DNA from: Fructobacillus papyrifericola
Lineage (GTDB): Bacteria > Bacillota > Bacilli > Lactobacillales > Lactobacillaceae
NCBI RefSeq assembly: GCF_018437235.1
Contig: NZ_JAAMFJ010000002.1
Coordinates: 1-64,000, forward strand
Reading direction: 5' to 3'
Length of the DNA stretch: 64,000 nt
Each line of letters opens with the position of its first letter. Position 1 is the stretch's first letter. A program made the position numbers and the translations under genes. The notes below the pieces were generated by a model that saw only the letters and a list, made by a program, of their open reading frames with translations, was not told the DNA's origin and searched no databases. This document shows positions 52,843-62,536 of the stretch, in pieces.

Positions 52843-54012
52843 ATGATCAACTACATTACCGCAGGCGAATCACACGGACCAGAACTTTCTGGTATTTTAA
52901 CTGGCATTCCCGCCGGCCTTCACTTAGACATTGACGAAATCAACGCTGCCCTTTCCGCCCGTCAGGGTGGCTACGGTCGTGGTAACCGTCAAAAGATTGA
53001 ACATGACCAAGTCATCATCACCGGGGGTGTTCGTCACGGCGTGACTTTGGGCTCACCGATTGCCTTAACGATTAAGAACCGCGACCACGCCCAGTGGTCC
53101 AAAATCATGGACCCCGTCACGCCTGCAAACGCTGAGAACACGCTGCGTGCTGTTTCACGTCCACGGCCCGGCCATGCCGACCTTGTTGGTGGTATGAAGT
53201 ACGGCCATCGGGATATGCGCAACGTCTTGGAACGGTCTTCTGCTCGTGAAACCGCCATGCGTGTGGCCATTGGAAACATTTGTAAGCAGGTCTTAGAAGC
53301 ATTGGACGTCAAGATTGTCGGACACGTTGAATCAATCGGCGGTATCCAAGCCGCTGGTGACCTTTCAACTGACGTTGCCAGAATCGAAGCGGGTATCCAA
53401 AAAAACGACCTCCGCATCTTGGACCAAAGTAAGGTCGAAGAAATCCACGACCGAATCGACCAGGCCAAGCGCGAAGGTGACACTCTCGGCGGTGTCATCC
53501 GAGTTGTGGCAACCAACTTGCCAGCCGGCCTTGGTTCCTACACCTCTTGGGATACCAAACTCGATGCCAAAGTCGCTGGTGCTGTTGTCGGCGTCAACGC
53601 CATGAAGGGCTGCGAAATCGGTGACGGCTTTGAGAATGCCGTTCGCCCAGGTTCCCAAGTCATGGATGAAATCGACTGGGAAGAAGGCAAGGGCTTCACT
53701 CGTAATTCCGATCACTTGGGTGGTTTCGAAGGTGGTATGACAAACGGTATGCCCGTCATTGTTAAGGCAGCCATGAAGCCGATTCCAACCCTCTACAAGC
53801 CATTACAGTCCGCAGACATCAACTCAAAGGAAATCAAGAAGGCAACGGTGGAACGTTCGGACACGACCGCCATTGTGCCAGCCTCCATCGTGATTGAATC
53901 GGTGGTGGCCATCGAATTGGCCAAGGCCATCACAGAAACCTTCGACGGTTCCCAAATCGACCGCTTGAAAAAGCAGGTTCAAGACTACCGCGAAGAATTG
54001 AAGAACTTCTAA
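52843..54012 (+). CDS. aroC: Chorismate synthase
   Basis: FMN-dependent conversion of EPSP to chorismate. The 389-aa enzyme has GESHGPELSGILTGIPAG near the start, RQGGYGRGNRQKIE, SRPRPGHADLVGGMKY, ERSSARETA and DSHLGG-type (SDHLGGFEGGMTNG) motifs. Start at 52843 (MINYITAGESHG) with a GAGGAAAA SD; an upstream frame to 52780 overlaps the MFS gene and is not used. Confidence 0.96.
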   Translation: MINYITAGESHGPELSGILTGIPAGLHLDIDEINAALSARQGGYGRGNRQKIEHDQVIITGGVRHGVTLGSPIALTIKNRDHAQWSKIMDPVTPANAENTLRAVSRPRPGHADLVGGMKYGHRDMRNVLERSSARETAMRVAIGNICKQVLEALDVKIVGHVESIGGIQAAGDLSTDVARIEAGIQKNDLRILDQSKVEEIHDRIDQAKREGDTLGGVIRVVATNLPAGLGSYTSWDTKLDAKVAGAVVGVNAMKGCEIGDGFENAVRPGSQVMDEIDWEEGKGFTRNSDHLGGFEGGMTNGMPVIVKAAMKPIPTLYKPLQSADINSKEIKKATVERSDTTAIVPASIVIESVVAIELAKAITETFDGSQIDRLKKQVQDYREELKNF

Positions 54013-54021
54013 GGAGCACCT

Positions 54022-55296
54022 ATGACAACCCCGACTTTAAAAGGAAGCATCCAGGTCCCCGGTGACAAATCAATTTCCCACCGTGCCATCATTTTTGGGG
54101 CTATTGCAGAAGGCGACACTCACGTTAAAAACTTTCTTCGTTCAAACGACTGCTTGGCAACCCTTCAGGCCTTTCGTCAAATGGGTGTTTCAATCGACGA
54201 ACAAGGCGGCGAATTAATCGTGCACGGCGTCGGCTTAAACGGTCTGTCAGCTAGCTCAGCAGATCTCAACATGCAGAACTCTGGCACTTCAACCCGCTTA
54301 CTAGCCGGGCTTTTGGCCGGGCAGGACTTTAAAAGCCGCATGATTGGTGACGCCTCCTTGTCCAAGCGTCCAATGGACCGTGTCATCGCGCCTTTGACCC
54401 AAATGGGTGCTGAACTAGCCGCTACCGAAGGCCATTTGCCAATGACGGTGAAGGGGCAGGCATTACACGGTATCAACTACCGTTTACCCGTTGCTTCAGC
54501 CCAGGTGAAGTCCGCCATTTTATTGGCTGCCTTGACGGCCGAGGACGAAACGGTGATTGAAGAACCACTTCCTTGCCGTGACCACAGCGAACGAATGTTA
54601 GCTCTTTTCTCACCAGAAAGTATCGAACAAACTGGGGATAAGATTCACATTCGCCCTGGTTATCCACTAAAGGGACAAGAAGTGCTTGTTCCTTCAGATA
54701 TCTCCTCAGCCGCCTTCTTCCTGGTGGCTGGTGCTATCGTTCCTGGTTCAAAGATTACCATCGAATCCGTTGGGATGAACCCCACCCGTACCGGAATCAT
54801 CAAGTTGTTAGAACAGATGGACGCTGACTTAACAATTGATTCAATCGACACAGCCGGTGAACCAATGGCTAACTTAACCATTCAGGCTGGACCTTTAAAG
54901 CCATTTAACATCACCGAAGAAGACATCCCCGCTCTGGTCGACGAAGTACCAATCCTGGCTCTTCTTGCCGCCCGTGCTGACGGTGTCTCCACTATCTCTG
55001 GTGCAGCTGAATTACGTGTTAAGGAATCCGACCGCTTGGCCGCGATTGCCACCGAATTCAAAAAGCTTGGCATTCAAATTGAGGAAAAGCCAGACGGACT
55101 TATCATTACTGGTTCAACAGAACCACTCCATGTGGCAGACAAGCAACTCGAATCATACGGTGATCACCGCATTGCCATGACTTTAAAAGTCGCTAGCCTC
55201 TTAACTGACCAAGCAGTCAACATCCGAGATGAAGACTGCATGGCGGTATCCTACCCCAACTTTACCAAGGACCTAAACCAACTACTAAGGAAGTAA
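54022..55296 (+). CDS. aroA: 5-enolpyruvylshikimate-3-phosphate synthase
   Basis: Transfers enolpyruvyl from PEP to shikimate-3-phosphate. The 424-aa protein shows GDKSISHRAIIFGAIAEGDT, LNMQNSGTSTRLLAGLLAG, GDASLSKRPM (the RP segment), LPVASAQVKSAILLAAL, PSDISSAAFFLVAGA and ELRVKESDRL with SYGDHRIAM at the C-terminus. All are intact. Normal length. It starts 9 bases after aroC and lies before tyrA. Confidence 0.96.
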   Translation: MTTPTLKGSIQVPGDKSISHRAIIFGAIAEGDTHVKNFLRSNDCLATLQAFRQMGVSIDEQGGELIVHGVGLNGLSASSADLNMQNSGTSTRLLAGLLAGQDFKSRMIGDASLSKRPMDRVIAPLTQMGAELAATEGHLPMTVKGQALHGINYRLPVASAQVKSAILLAALTAEDETVIEEPLPCRDHSERMLALFSPESIEQTGDKIHIRPGYPLKGQEVLVPSDISSAAFFLVAGAIVPGSKITIESVGMNPTRTGIIKLLEQMDADLTIDSIDTAGEPMANLTIQAGPLKPFNITEEDIPALVDEVPILALLAARADGVSTISGAAELRVKESDRLAAIATEFKKLGIQIEEKPDGLIITGSTEPLHVADKQLESYGDHRIAMTLKVASLLTDQAVNIRDEDCMAVSYPNFTKDLNQLLRK

Positions 55297-55300
55297 GAAC

Positions 55301-56161
55301 ATGACCACAGTCTTTATCGACGGCTTGGGCTTTATCGGCGCCAGCCTTGCGGAATTAATGAAAGAGAGTCAGCCAGATGTCAAAATCATCGCGCATGACC
55401 CAAATCCCGAAAACCTTCAGGTAATGATACAGTCTGGCACTGTTGAAGCATCCGTTGCTTTCGATGAAGGTGCCAAAAAGGCCGACTGGATTTTCTTAGC
55501 TAGCCCAGTGGCGGTCATCTGCCAACGCCTAGAAGAACTTGCTAAGCTCGATTTAAAGTCTGGTGCCGTCGTCACCGACGTTGGTTCTTCAAAGGTCCAG
55601 ATTGAAAAGAGTGCCCAGACATTGATGGCAAAAGGAACCGCCTTCTTGGCTGGTCACCCAATGGCCGGTTCTCATCTTTCTGGTGCAGCAAATGCCAACC
55701 CAGGGCGCTTGGTAGACCACACTTACTTCCTCATTCAAGAAAATACCAGCCAAGAAGAAGTTCAGGATTTCGAAGACTTACTTTCCGCAGCACGCTTTGA
55801 CTTTCGAATGGTCGATGCCAAGAGCCACGACCACATTGTGGCCAGCTCTTCTCACCTACCCCACCTACTCGCCTTTGCCTTAGCCGAAACAGTGGCAAAG
55901 GACCAGCGAGAATCGGATGTTGACTGGGGAAAGCCAGCTGCTGGCTTCTTGGATGCTAGCCGGATTGCCAAGGCTGACCCCACCATGTGGACCAGCATCT
56001 TCCTGTCGAACCCGAACCAGGTCCTAGCCGAAATTACGGACTTTGAAAAAGAAGTACAAAAGTTGAAAAAGTATATCGAAAACGGTCAGGAAAAGAAACT
56101 TTTTAACCAACTAAGTGCAACCCAAAAAGATCGCATTCAAATGGAGAAAGAACATGAATAA
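55301..56161 (+). CDS. tyrA: Prephenate dehydrogenase
   Basis: NAD-dependent oxidative decarboxylation of prephenate to 4-hydroxyphenylpyruvate, for tyrosine. The 286-aa protein has the Rossmann motif DGLGFIGASLAELM near the N-terminus, VTDVGSSK, AGHPMAGSHLSGA (active-site His) and SSSHLPHLLAFAL. It lacks the C-terminal ACT domain, so it may not be feedback inhibited; the attenuator may be the main control. It overlaps aroK (ATGAATAA). Confidence 0.94.
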   Translation: MTTVFIDGLGFIGASLAELMKESQPDVKIIAHDPNPENLQVMIQSGTVEASVAFDEGAKKADWIFLASPVAVICQRLEELAKLDLKSGAVVTDVGSSKVQIEKSAQTLMAKGTAFLAGHPMAGSHLSGAANANPGRLVDHTYFLIQENTSQEEVQDFEDLLSAARFDFRMVDAKSHDHIVASSSHLPHLLAFALAETVAKDQRESDVDWGKPAAGFLDASRIAKADPTMWTSIFLSNPNQVLAEITDFEKEVQKLKKYIENGQEKKLFNQLSATQKDRIQMEKEHE

Positions 56162-56666
56162 TCCAATTTTAATCGGCTTCATGGGCTCCGGTAAAACAAC
56201 CGTTGGCCGTGAACTTGCCAAACAATTGAATATCCCCTTCTCCGATTTGGATTTAGTCATTGAAAATCGAATCGGTCAAACGATCCCTGAATTCTTTTCC
56301 AACATGGGTGAAGCTGCCTTCCGAAAAATCGAAGCGAACCAACTCATTACTGAACTAGACAGTGAAAATATTTTAGCAACCGGGGGTGGCACTGCCTGCC
56401 AGGCCGTGAACCAGGAAATTTTAATCCAACACGACCGGCCAGTTATTTGGTTACAGCCATCCGATGAAACCACCATCGCCAACCTATCTGGTGAAGACTG
56501 GGATAAGCGCCCCATCTTAGCCGATAAAAGCGTGGATGACTTAATTGCCCTAAAAGATTCTCGGCGGGAAAAATACGGTAAGACAGCTGATTTAATTATC
56601 CAAGTCGACCAGAAAACACCGAAAGAAATTGCCAAAGAAATTATTGAAGCACTAAAAAACGTCTGA
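56154..56666 (+). CDS. aroK: Shikimate kinase
   Basis: Phosphorylates shikimate with ATP. The 170-aa P-loop kinase has GFMGSGKTTVGRELA near residue 8, SDLDLVIENRIG (shikimate-binding Asp), FRKIE, LATGGGTA (GGG shikimate loop) and the lid Arg region DKRPIL, with SRREKYGKTAD. Start at 56154 with GGAGAAAG SD, overlapping the tyrA stop. Longer frame from 56115 is excluded by overlap. Confidence 0.95.
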   Translation: MNNPILIGFMGSGKTTVGRELAKQLNIPFSDLDLVIENRIGQTIPEFFSNMGEAAFRKIEANQLITELDSENILATGGGTACQAVNQEILIQHDRPVIWLQPSDETTIANLSGEDWDKRPILADKSVDDLIALKDSRREKYGKTADLIIQVDQKTPKEIAKEIIEALKNV

Positions 56667-56687
56667 TTAAACAGAAAGGAATCGTTT

Positions 56688-57233
56688 ATGCCTCTTATCC
56701 ATACCCTTGGTCCCAAGGAAACCGACGCGAACCTAGCAGCCCGTACCTTACAAGATGAGGACCCCCACTATCGGGGCCTTCCCATTCAGCTCCACCCCGA
56801 CTTTTCCTCCGTCTATGCCAATCTGGCTACGTACAAGGGTGACTACTTCTTAGTTCCCGTTGGCTATCAGGGCCCTGCTGGTGATAGCTGGACCAGCCAG
56901 CACTATGCCCACTGGCAAGAGCTTTCCATTCAAAAGACTTGGGCAGCGCCCACCATGGAAATGCTCTTAGTTGAAAACACCGAAGTGCAAAATGGCAAAG
57001 CCGTCAGCCACAAGACGACCACCGCACTGCTAGATGACTTTGCCAGCCAAAATATGCTCAGCCTCGATGTTGACTACGTCCCGGCTAAACCACTGGCTGC
57101 CGATTCCTTTCTAAAAGGTGATTATCAATACGCTATCTTCAGCCAAAACGCAGAAGTAAAGCTCAAGGCATCCCATCGTATTATCGAACGCTTCCAGCCC
57201 GAAATGATCTGGTGCCTCTATCAAATCAAGTAA
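56688..57233 (+). CDS. Prephenate dehydratase/BacA-fold-like protein, end of the aromatic operon
   Basis: A 181-aa soluble protein, start ATG 56688 with AGAAAGGA. It begins IHTLGPKETDANLAARTL, resembling the LGPEGTxSExAA start of prephenate dehydratase and of B. subtilis prephenate decarboxylase BacA, and has LVPVGYQGPAGDSW in the position of VPxxY-type PDT/BacA core. I cannot find the TRF motif of classical PheA, and there is no ACT domain. In the operon, prephenate would be its natural substrate. It may be a divergent dehydratase (to phenylpyruvate) or a decarboxylase, or a binding protein. Assignment tentative. Confidence 0.75.
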   Translation: MPLIHTLGPKETDANLAARTLQDEDPHYRGLPIQLHPDFSSVYANLATYKGDYFLVPVGYQGPAGDSWTSQHYAHWQELSIQKTWAAPTMEMLLVENTEVQNGKAVSHKTTTALLDDFASQNMLSLDVDYVPAKPLAADSFLKGDYQYAIFSQNAEVKLKASHRIIERFQPEMIWCLYQIK

Positions 57234-57263
57234 AAAAGCGAACGCTCACGCGTTCGCTTTTTT
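57232..57263. terminator. Bidirectional terminator closing the aromatic operon
   Basis: AAAAAAGCGAACGC-TCA-GCGTTCGCTTTTTT-type stem of about 14 bp between convergent genes, touching both stop codons. Confidence 0.92.
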
Positions 57264-57519
57264 AACGGCGTCTTCTAACAAACCAGAGGACAAGAATAAT
57301 GATGATGAGCAGGCCAAAGAAGCCAAAGAACGAGGCCAATTCTGCGCCAATGTGCCAGCCCAAACTCCAAAAGAGGCCGCGGGCAATCCAACGGCCAAAG
57401 CCACCACCAAAACCAGAGGAGCGACGGCTATAGGAACGGCCCGTTCGGCCAGACCGTACTGGACGTACCCGGCTAACGCGGGCGCCCCGTAATAAGGTTG
57501 TTTTTAAAAGTGGAAACAT
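57262..57519 (-). CDS. Small Arg-rich single-helix membrane protein
   Basis: An 85-aa protein: residues 10-45 are rich in Arg, Ser and Gly (GARVSRVRPVRSGRTGRSYS), then a hydrophobic C-terminal segment (about 58-80, FFGFFGLLIIIILVLWFV) followed by RRRR. SD AAGGAG 8 bases before the ATG. The basic N-terminal region may bind nucleic acid or the membrane surface. I do not recognise it. Convergent with the aromatic operon. Confidence 0.7.
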   Translation of the reverse strand: MFPLLKTTLLRGARVSRVRPVRSGRTGRSYSRRSSGFGGGFGRWIARGLFWSLGWHIGAELASFFGFFGLLIIIILVLWFVRRRR

Positions 57520-57558
57520 CGTGACTCCTTAATCGACTTTACTAAGGGTTATGATAAC

Positions 57559-57586
57559 AAAAAAAGCCGTCCAATGAACGGCTTTT
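57559..57586 (-). terminator. Terminator after the EIIC-like gene
   Basis: AAAAAGCCGT/ACGGCTTTTT with a 7-base loop, followed by T on the minus strand. Confidence 0.88.
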
Positions 57587-57600
57587 TCGTAAAAGACATT

Positions 57601-58779
57601 TTACAAATCTTGCTTAAAGTCAGCTGGTTGGTAAAGCTTCAGCATCTTTGAGAAGACAAGCTGAGCCAAGATACCAGCAATGACTGGGACAACGAACCAA
57701 GCAATCAAGGCAATAACTGGTGAAACAAAGTTTGACATGACCGTTGATGGAATGGCGGTATCCTTAATTACAGACTGCAATGGTGACACCATTCCGATGT
57801 AACCAAAGCCGGCAGTAATGGCCGTTCCCTGGACGTTGAAGAGTGCGACCGGAATGCCGGACAAGGCAGCGGCGAACATGAATGGCAAGAGCGTGACGGG
57901 CTTCTTGAAGACCGATGGCATCATTCCCTTCATGGCACCCAAGAAGATGGCAACCGTGGTTCCCTTCTTGTTGACTGACCATGAGTTGATCAATAAGACA
58001 ACCGTCGTTGCGACAACACCCATGGCAGCGGCACCGGAACCAATTCCAGTCAGGTTAATGGCCAAAGCGATTCCAACCGTTGAGATTGGCGTCACAATGA
58101 TCACGGCAAAGGCCATGGCAATCAAGATTGCCATTGGCACAGGGGCCAACTTCGTGAAGGACTCAACCACGTCACCGATCCAGGTGGTCAACTTACCAAC
58201 CGTTGGCGCGATTTCCTTACCAAGCAAACCAACACCACCACCAATCAAGATTGGTGACAAGATGATGGCAACGGAGCCAAAGCCGTTCAAGTAGCGGGAA
58301 ACCAACCAGATGACCAAGACCGCAATGGCCGCAACCAACATGGCGTTGATGACGTCACCAGCACCGGCTGCCATGTAGAGGCGGGTAGGTGCTGCCAAAG
58401 TCTTGTGGGTCAATGGGTTGACCGTTCCGGCCTTGGCCATTCCCCAGGTAACGGAGTTTGAGGCCACCATCGTTGCCAGGGCGACAACTCCAGTATCCAA
58501 GACCTTCATCTTGAAGTTCATGGCAACGGCCATACCAATCAAGAATGGAATCATTGACGTAAAGAGCGTCAAGATGGCTGAAAAGTCAGCCCCCCATTGG
58601 GTATTACCCAATCCAGAGTACTGGATGATGTACTTCATCACGGCTGATGGCAAAACACCAATCAAGATACCGTTTGCTGAACCTGACAAAACCTTGAAGA
58701 AAAAGTCCTTCAAGTGCAGGTTTTCTTTTCCAGAAAAAACAGGCAATGGCTTGCTTTCCGGCATTACGTTTTCTGACAT
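57601..58779 (-). CDS. PTS EIIC-like membrane protein (PTS_EIIC_2 family)
   Basis: A 392-aa protein with about ten hydrophobic segments, including GILIGVLPSAVMKYI near the N-terminus and LSPILIGGGVGLLG in the middle. No EIIA or EIIB gene is nearby, as is usual for this subfamily, so its role as a transporter or sensor is open. Start at 58779 with AGGAGAG. The ldhD terminator T-run abuts this SD, so expression must come from readthrough. Confidence 0.85.
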   Translation of the reverse strand: MSENVMPESKPLPVFSGKENLHLKDFFFKVLSGSANGILIGVLPSAVMKYIIQYSGLGNTQWGADFSAILTLFTSMIPFLIGMAVAMNFKMKVLDTGVVALATMVASNSVTWGMAKAGTVNPLTHKTLAAPTRLYMAAGAGDVINAMLVAAIAVLVIWLVSRYLNGFGSVAIILSPILIGGGVGLLGKEIAPTVGKLTTWIGDVVESFTKLAPVPMAILIAMAFAVIIVTPISTVGIALAINLTGIGSGAAAMGVVATTVVLLINSWSVNKKGTTVAIFLGAMKGMMPSVFKKPVTLLPFMFAAALSGIPVALFNVQGTAITAGFGYIGMVSPLQSVIKDTAIPSTVMSNFVSPVIALIAWFVVPVIAGILAQLVFSKMLKLYQPADFKQDL

Positions 58780-58791
58780 TTTCTCTCTCCT

Positions 58792-58821
58792 AAAAAAAGA
58801 CCCCAAGGTTCGCTTGGGGTC
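58792..58821 (-). terminator. Terminator between ldhD and the EIIC-like gene
   Basis: GACCCCAAG/CTTGGGGTC (9-bp perfect stem) plus seven T on the minus strand, directly before the SD of the next gene. Confidence 0.9.
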
Positions 58822-58832
58822 AAAGCACGTAA

Positions 58833-59900
<1,068 letters not shown>

Positions 59901-60509
59901 TTATTTTTTCAAGGTAATTGGCTTTTCGCCGGCTTTTTCCATAATGCCGTCGATTAGTCCGTATTTTAGCGTCTCTTCGGCCGACATCCAGTAGTCACGT
60001 TCGGTATCCCGGGCAATTGTCTTCAAATCCTTACCAGAATTATCAGCCAAAATCTTGTTCAACTTGTTACGAGTCTTGGTCAATTGCTCGGCAATGATGG
60101 CCATATCGGATTGTTGCGTGCCACCAGCAGCGCCACCCATTGGTTGGTGAATCAGGTATTCGGCATTTGGAAGCATGAAGCGCTGACCCTTTTCACCGGA
60201 TGAGGCGATAATCGTCCCCATTGAGGCGGCCAAGCCCATGACGATGGTTGTCACTGGAGCCTTGATAAAGTTCATGGCATCAACAATCGACAAACCAGCC
60301 GTAACAGAACCACCTGGTGAGTTAATGTACATGGAAATTTCCTTGTCAGGGTCTTGGGCTTCCAAGAAGAGCAGTTGGGCAACAATGGACGTTGCCATGC
60401 CGTCTTCCACCTCGCCTTGAACCAGAATAATCCGGTCCTTCAAAAGTCGTGATGGCAAATCATAGGACTCGCGTCCGTTTGCGGTTTGTTCAATAACACC
60501 TGGCCACAT
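59901..60509 (-). CDS. clpP: ATP-dependent Clp protease proteolytic subunit
   Basis: A 202-aa serine peptidase that forms the tetradecameric chamber for ClpC/ClpE/ClpX. Catalytic triad: Ser in GLAASMGT near 98, His in LIHQPMGG near 123, Asp in [10 protein letters not shown] near 172. Gly-rich heptamer loop intact. It begins [17 protein letters not shown] and SD AAGGAG precedes it. I see no CtsR operator repeat in the upstream 80 bases. Confidence 0.96.
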   Translation of the reverse strand: MWPGVIEQTANGRESYDLPSRLLKDRIILVQGEVEDGMATSIVAQLLFLEAQDPDKEISMYINSPGGSVTAGLSIVDAMNFIKAPVTTIVMGLAASMGTIIASSGEKGQRFMLPNAEYLIHQPMGGAAGGTQQSDMAIIAEQLTKTRNKLNKILADNSGKDLKTIARDTERDYWMSAEETLKYGLIDGIMEKAGEKPITLKK

Positions 60510-60568
60510 AGTAATCTCCTTTTATCTTCTTTAGTATTCTATTGTAACGCAAAACAAAGTCTTTCTAA

Positions 60569-60595
60569 AATAAAAAGAGGCCTCGGCCTCTTTTT
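60569..60595 (-). terminator. Terminator of whiA
   Basis: AAAAAGAGGCC-TC-GGCCTCTTTTTTT: stem with T-runs at the whiA stop codon. Confidence 0.88.
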
Positions 60596-61537
60596 TTAAA
60601 GTTGATCAGGATTAAAAGTACCCTCGTCGATTTGCTTGGCCATTTCCTTTAGCTTGCGCATCCGGTGGTTGGCGCCGGACTTTGAAATTTCAAGGTAATC
60701 GCCAATTTCGGTCAAGGACGCATCCGGGTGCTCCAAACGGGCCCTGGCAAAGTCGGCCAGCTTGGCCGGCAGTTCGTCTAAATCGCCAATCTCAGATTGG
60801 ATTGTCAGAATCGTTTGAACCTGGGCATTGGCCGCATCAGCCACCTTTTGAAGATTGGCCATGTCAGCGTTCATCATCCGGTTGGCCGAATTGCGCATGT
60901 CTTTTGCCAGGCGTACGTCTTCAAAGCGCAACATGGTCGCCGTCGCCCCAATCAGTTTCATGAATTCAACAATCTTATCCGAGCGCTTCATGTACAAAAC
61001 GTAGTGCTTTGATCGGGTAATCATCTTCACCGGCATCAAAAAGTCTTCAATCAAGTCCAGCAACTGATCGGCCAAACCCTCTTGGCCAGTCGAAATCTCT
61101 AAGTGGTAGTTCGACTTTTCAGGGGAGTTAACGGAACCAGCAGCCAAAAAGGCGCCGCGCAAAAAGGCCGCCCGCTTATCTTCGGTGTTTAGCAACCATG
61201 CGGGCACCGATTGGTCCAAGCCAAAGGGGTCGACCCCCAAATCCGCTAGAATCTCTTCGACATGGGAATGGAGCACCACGGTCACCACCTTGTGCTCCGA
61301 CAGGGCAAACTGCTGCTTGACGTTAAAGTCGACATCGGCCTCCGGATAGGATTGGCGAATCAAGGAAAAGATTCGCCGGGCAATGGCCGGATTATCGGTC
61401 TGAACCCGGATCTCTTGCTCAAAGCCTAGCGTCGTCACCCCGTTCATCTGCAGGAGGGCCGCTAGTTCAGGTTTGGCCGCATCGTCTGAGACGATTCGAC
61501 CGGTTAGTTCCTTCTTCACTTCCGCTGCAAAGGACAT
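60596..61537 (-). CDS. whiA: WhiA DNA-binding protein
   Basis: A 313-aa protein: N-terminal LAGLIDADG-like fold without nuclease residues (residues 1-190, LRGAFLAAGSVNSPEKSNYHLE) and C-terminal helix-turn-helix (LTEIGDYLEISKSGANHRMRKL). It acts in cell division and chromosome segregation in Firmicutes. It starts on the yvcK stop (TAATG). Usual length. Confidence 0.95.
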   Translation of the reverse strand: MSFAAEVKKELTGRIVSDDAAKPELAALLQMNGVTTLGFEQEIRVQTDNPAIARRIFSLIRQSYPEADVDFNVKQQFALSEHKVVTVVLHSHVEEILADLGVDPFGLDQSVPAWLLNTEDKRAAFLRGAFLAAGSVNSPEKSNYHLEISTGQEGLADQLLDLIEDFLMPVKMITRSKHYVLYMKRSDKIVEFMKLIGATATMLRFEDVRLAKDMRNSANRMMNADMANLQKVADAANAQVQTILTIQSEIGDLDELPAKLADFARARLEHPDASLTEIGDYLEISKSGANHRMRKLKEMAKQIDEGTFNPDQL

Positions 61538-62505
61538 TAGTCATTCTCCAGTTGGTCGAGCAAGACGCTAGCAACCTTTTGCCCATCGTGAAAGGCACCG
61601 GCGTCACGAAGGAGCAAAAAGTCCCGTGAAACCACCGTCGCCCCTTCGGCCTCAATGGCCATTGGATCCTGTTTCACCTGGGTCGAAATCTCTCCCCAGC
61701 GTTGGTAATCGACAAAGTCGTCGGGCACTTCGCTCTGGTTGGTCAAAACAGCATCCACCATCGGCTTACCCAAATGGCGGTTCAAGACGGCCAGGTGTTC
61801 GGCATCGGTATAGGCATCCGTTTCACCCTTTTGCGTCATGATGTTGGCAATGTAAACCTGCTTAGCAGGGGTTGCCTGCAGGGCTTCTCGAATGCCTGGC
61901 ACCACGATGTTGGGCAAAATGGAGGTAAAGAGCGACCCCGGTCCATACACAATCATGTCGGCTGACAAAATCGCGTCGACGGCATCTGGATTAGCCTGAA
62001 TCGTTTGACCTTCCACGGAAGGCCCGACCCAGACGGAATCCAGGGCTTGGTGAGCGGCCGTAATGGCTGCTTCACCAGACAGTTTCTGGCCAGCCACCGT
62101 TTCCGCCTTTAAAATCAGGGGTTCCTTTGAAACCGGATAGACCTGGCCCTTAATCTTTAAATACTTAGCCAAGCGAGCAATGGCTTCGGAAACGTCCCCG
62201 GTCATTTCGGTTAGGGCCGCAATCAAGAGGTTTCCCACCGCATGCTTGGCTAAAAAGTCGTCATGGGTTTGGAAACGGTATTGGAAAAGATCCAAGAGTT
62301 CTTGGTCGGCTGTGGACATCGCCACCAAAATGTTCCGGATATCCCCAGGTGGAATAATGTTGACATAATCACGGAGCAGACCAGACGAACCACCGTCGTC
62401 TGCGACCGTCACAATGGCGGTCAAGTCCACATCGGCTTTGACAAGTGGCTGGATAATGACGGGCAGGCCCGATCCACCACCAATCATCACGATTTTTGCA
62501 GGCAT
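61537..62505 (-). CDS. yvcK: Gluconeogenesis factor YvcK/GlmR (CofD-like)
   Basis: A 322-aa UDP-GlcNAc-binding regulator of carbon flow to peptidoglycan precursors. It has GGGSGLPVI near the N-terminus, VTVADDGGSSGLLRDY and GDIRNILVAMS, the CofD/YvcK core, and GPGSLFTSILPN. SD AAAGGGG. Coupled to whiA; rapZ (yvcJ), usually upstream in the three-gene set, is absent and replaced by the RadC-family gene. Confidence 0.94.
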   Translation of the reverse strand: MPAKIVMIGGGSGLPVIIQPLVKADVDLTAIVTVADDGGSSGLLRDYVNIIPPGDIRNILVAMSTADQELLDLFQYRFQTHDDFLAKHAVGNLLIAALTEMTGDVSEAIARLAKYLKIKGQVYPVSKEPLILKAETVAGQKLSGEAAITAAHQALDSVWVGPSVEGQTIQANPDAVDAILSADMIVYGPGSLFTSILPNIVVPGIREALQATPAKQVYIANIMTQKGETDAYTDAEHLAVLNRHLGKPMVDAVLTNQSEVPDDFVDYQRWGEISTQVKQDPMAIEAEGATVVSRDFLLLRDAGAFHDGQKVASVLLDQLEND

Positions 62506-62536
62506 GTGTTGGCCCCTTTCGTTTGAAACTTCTCCC

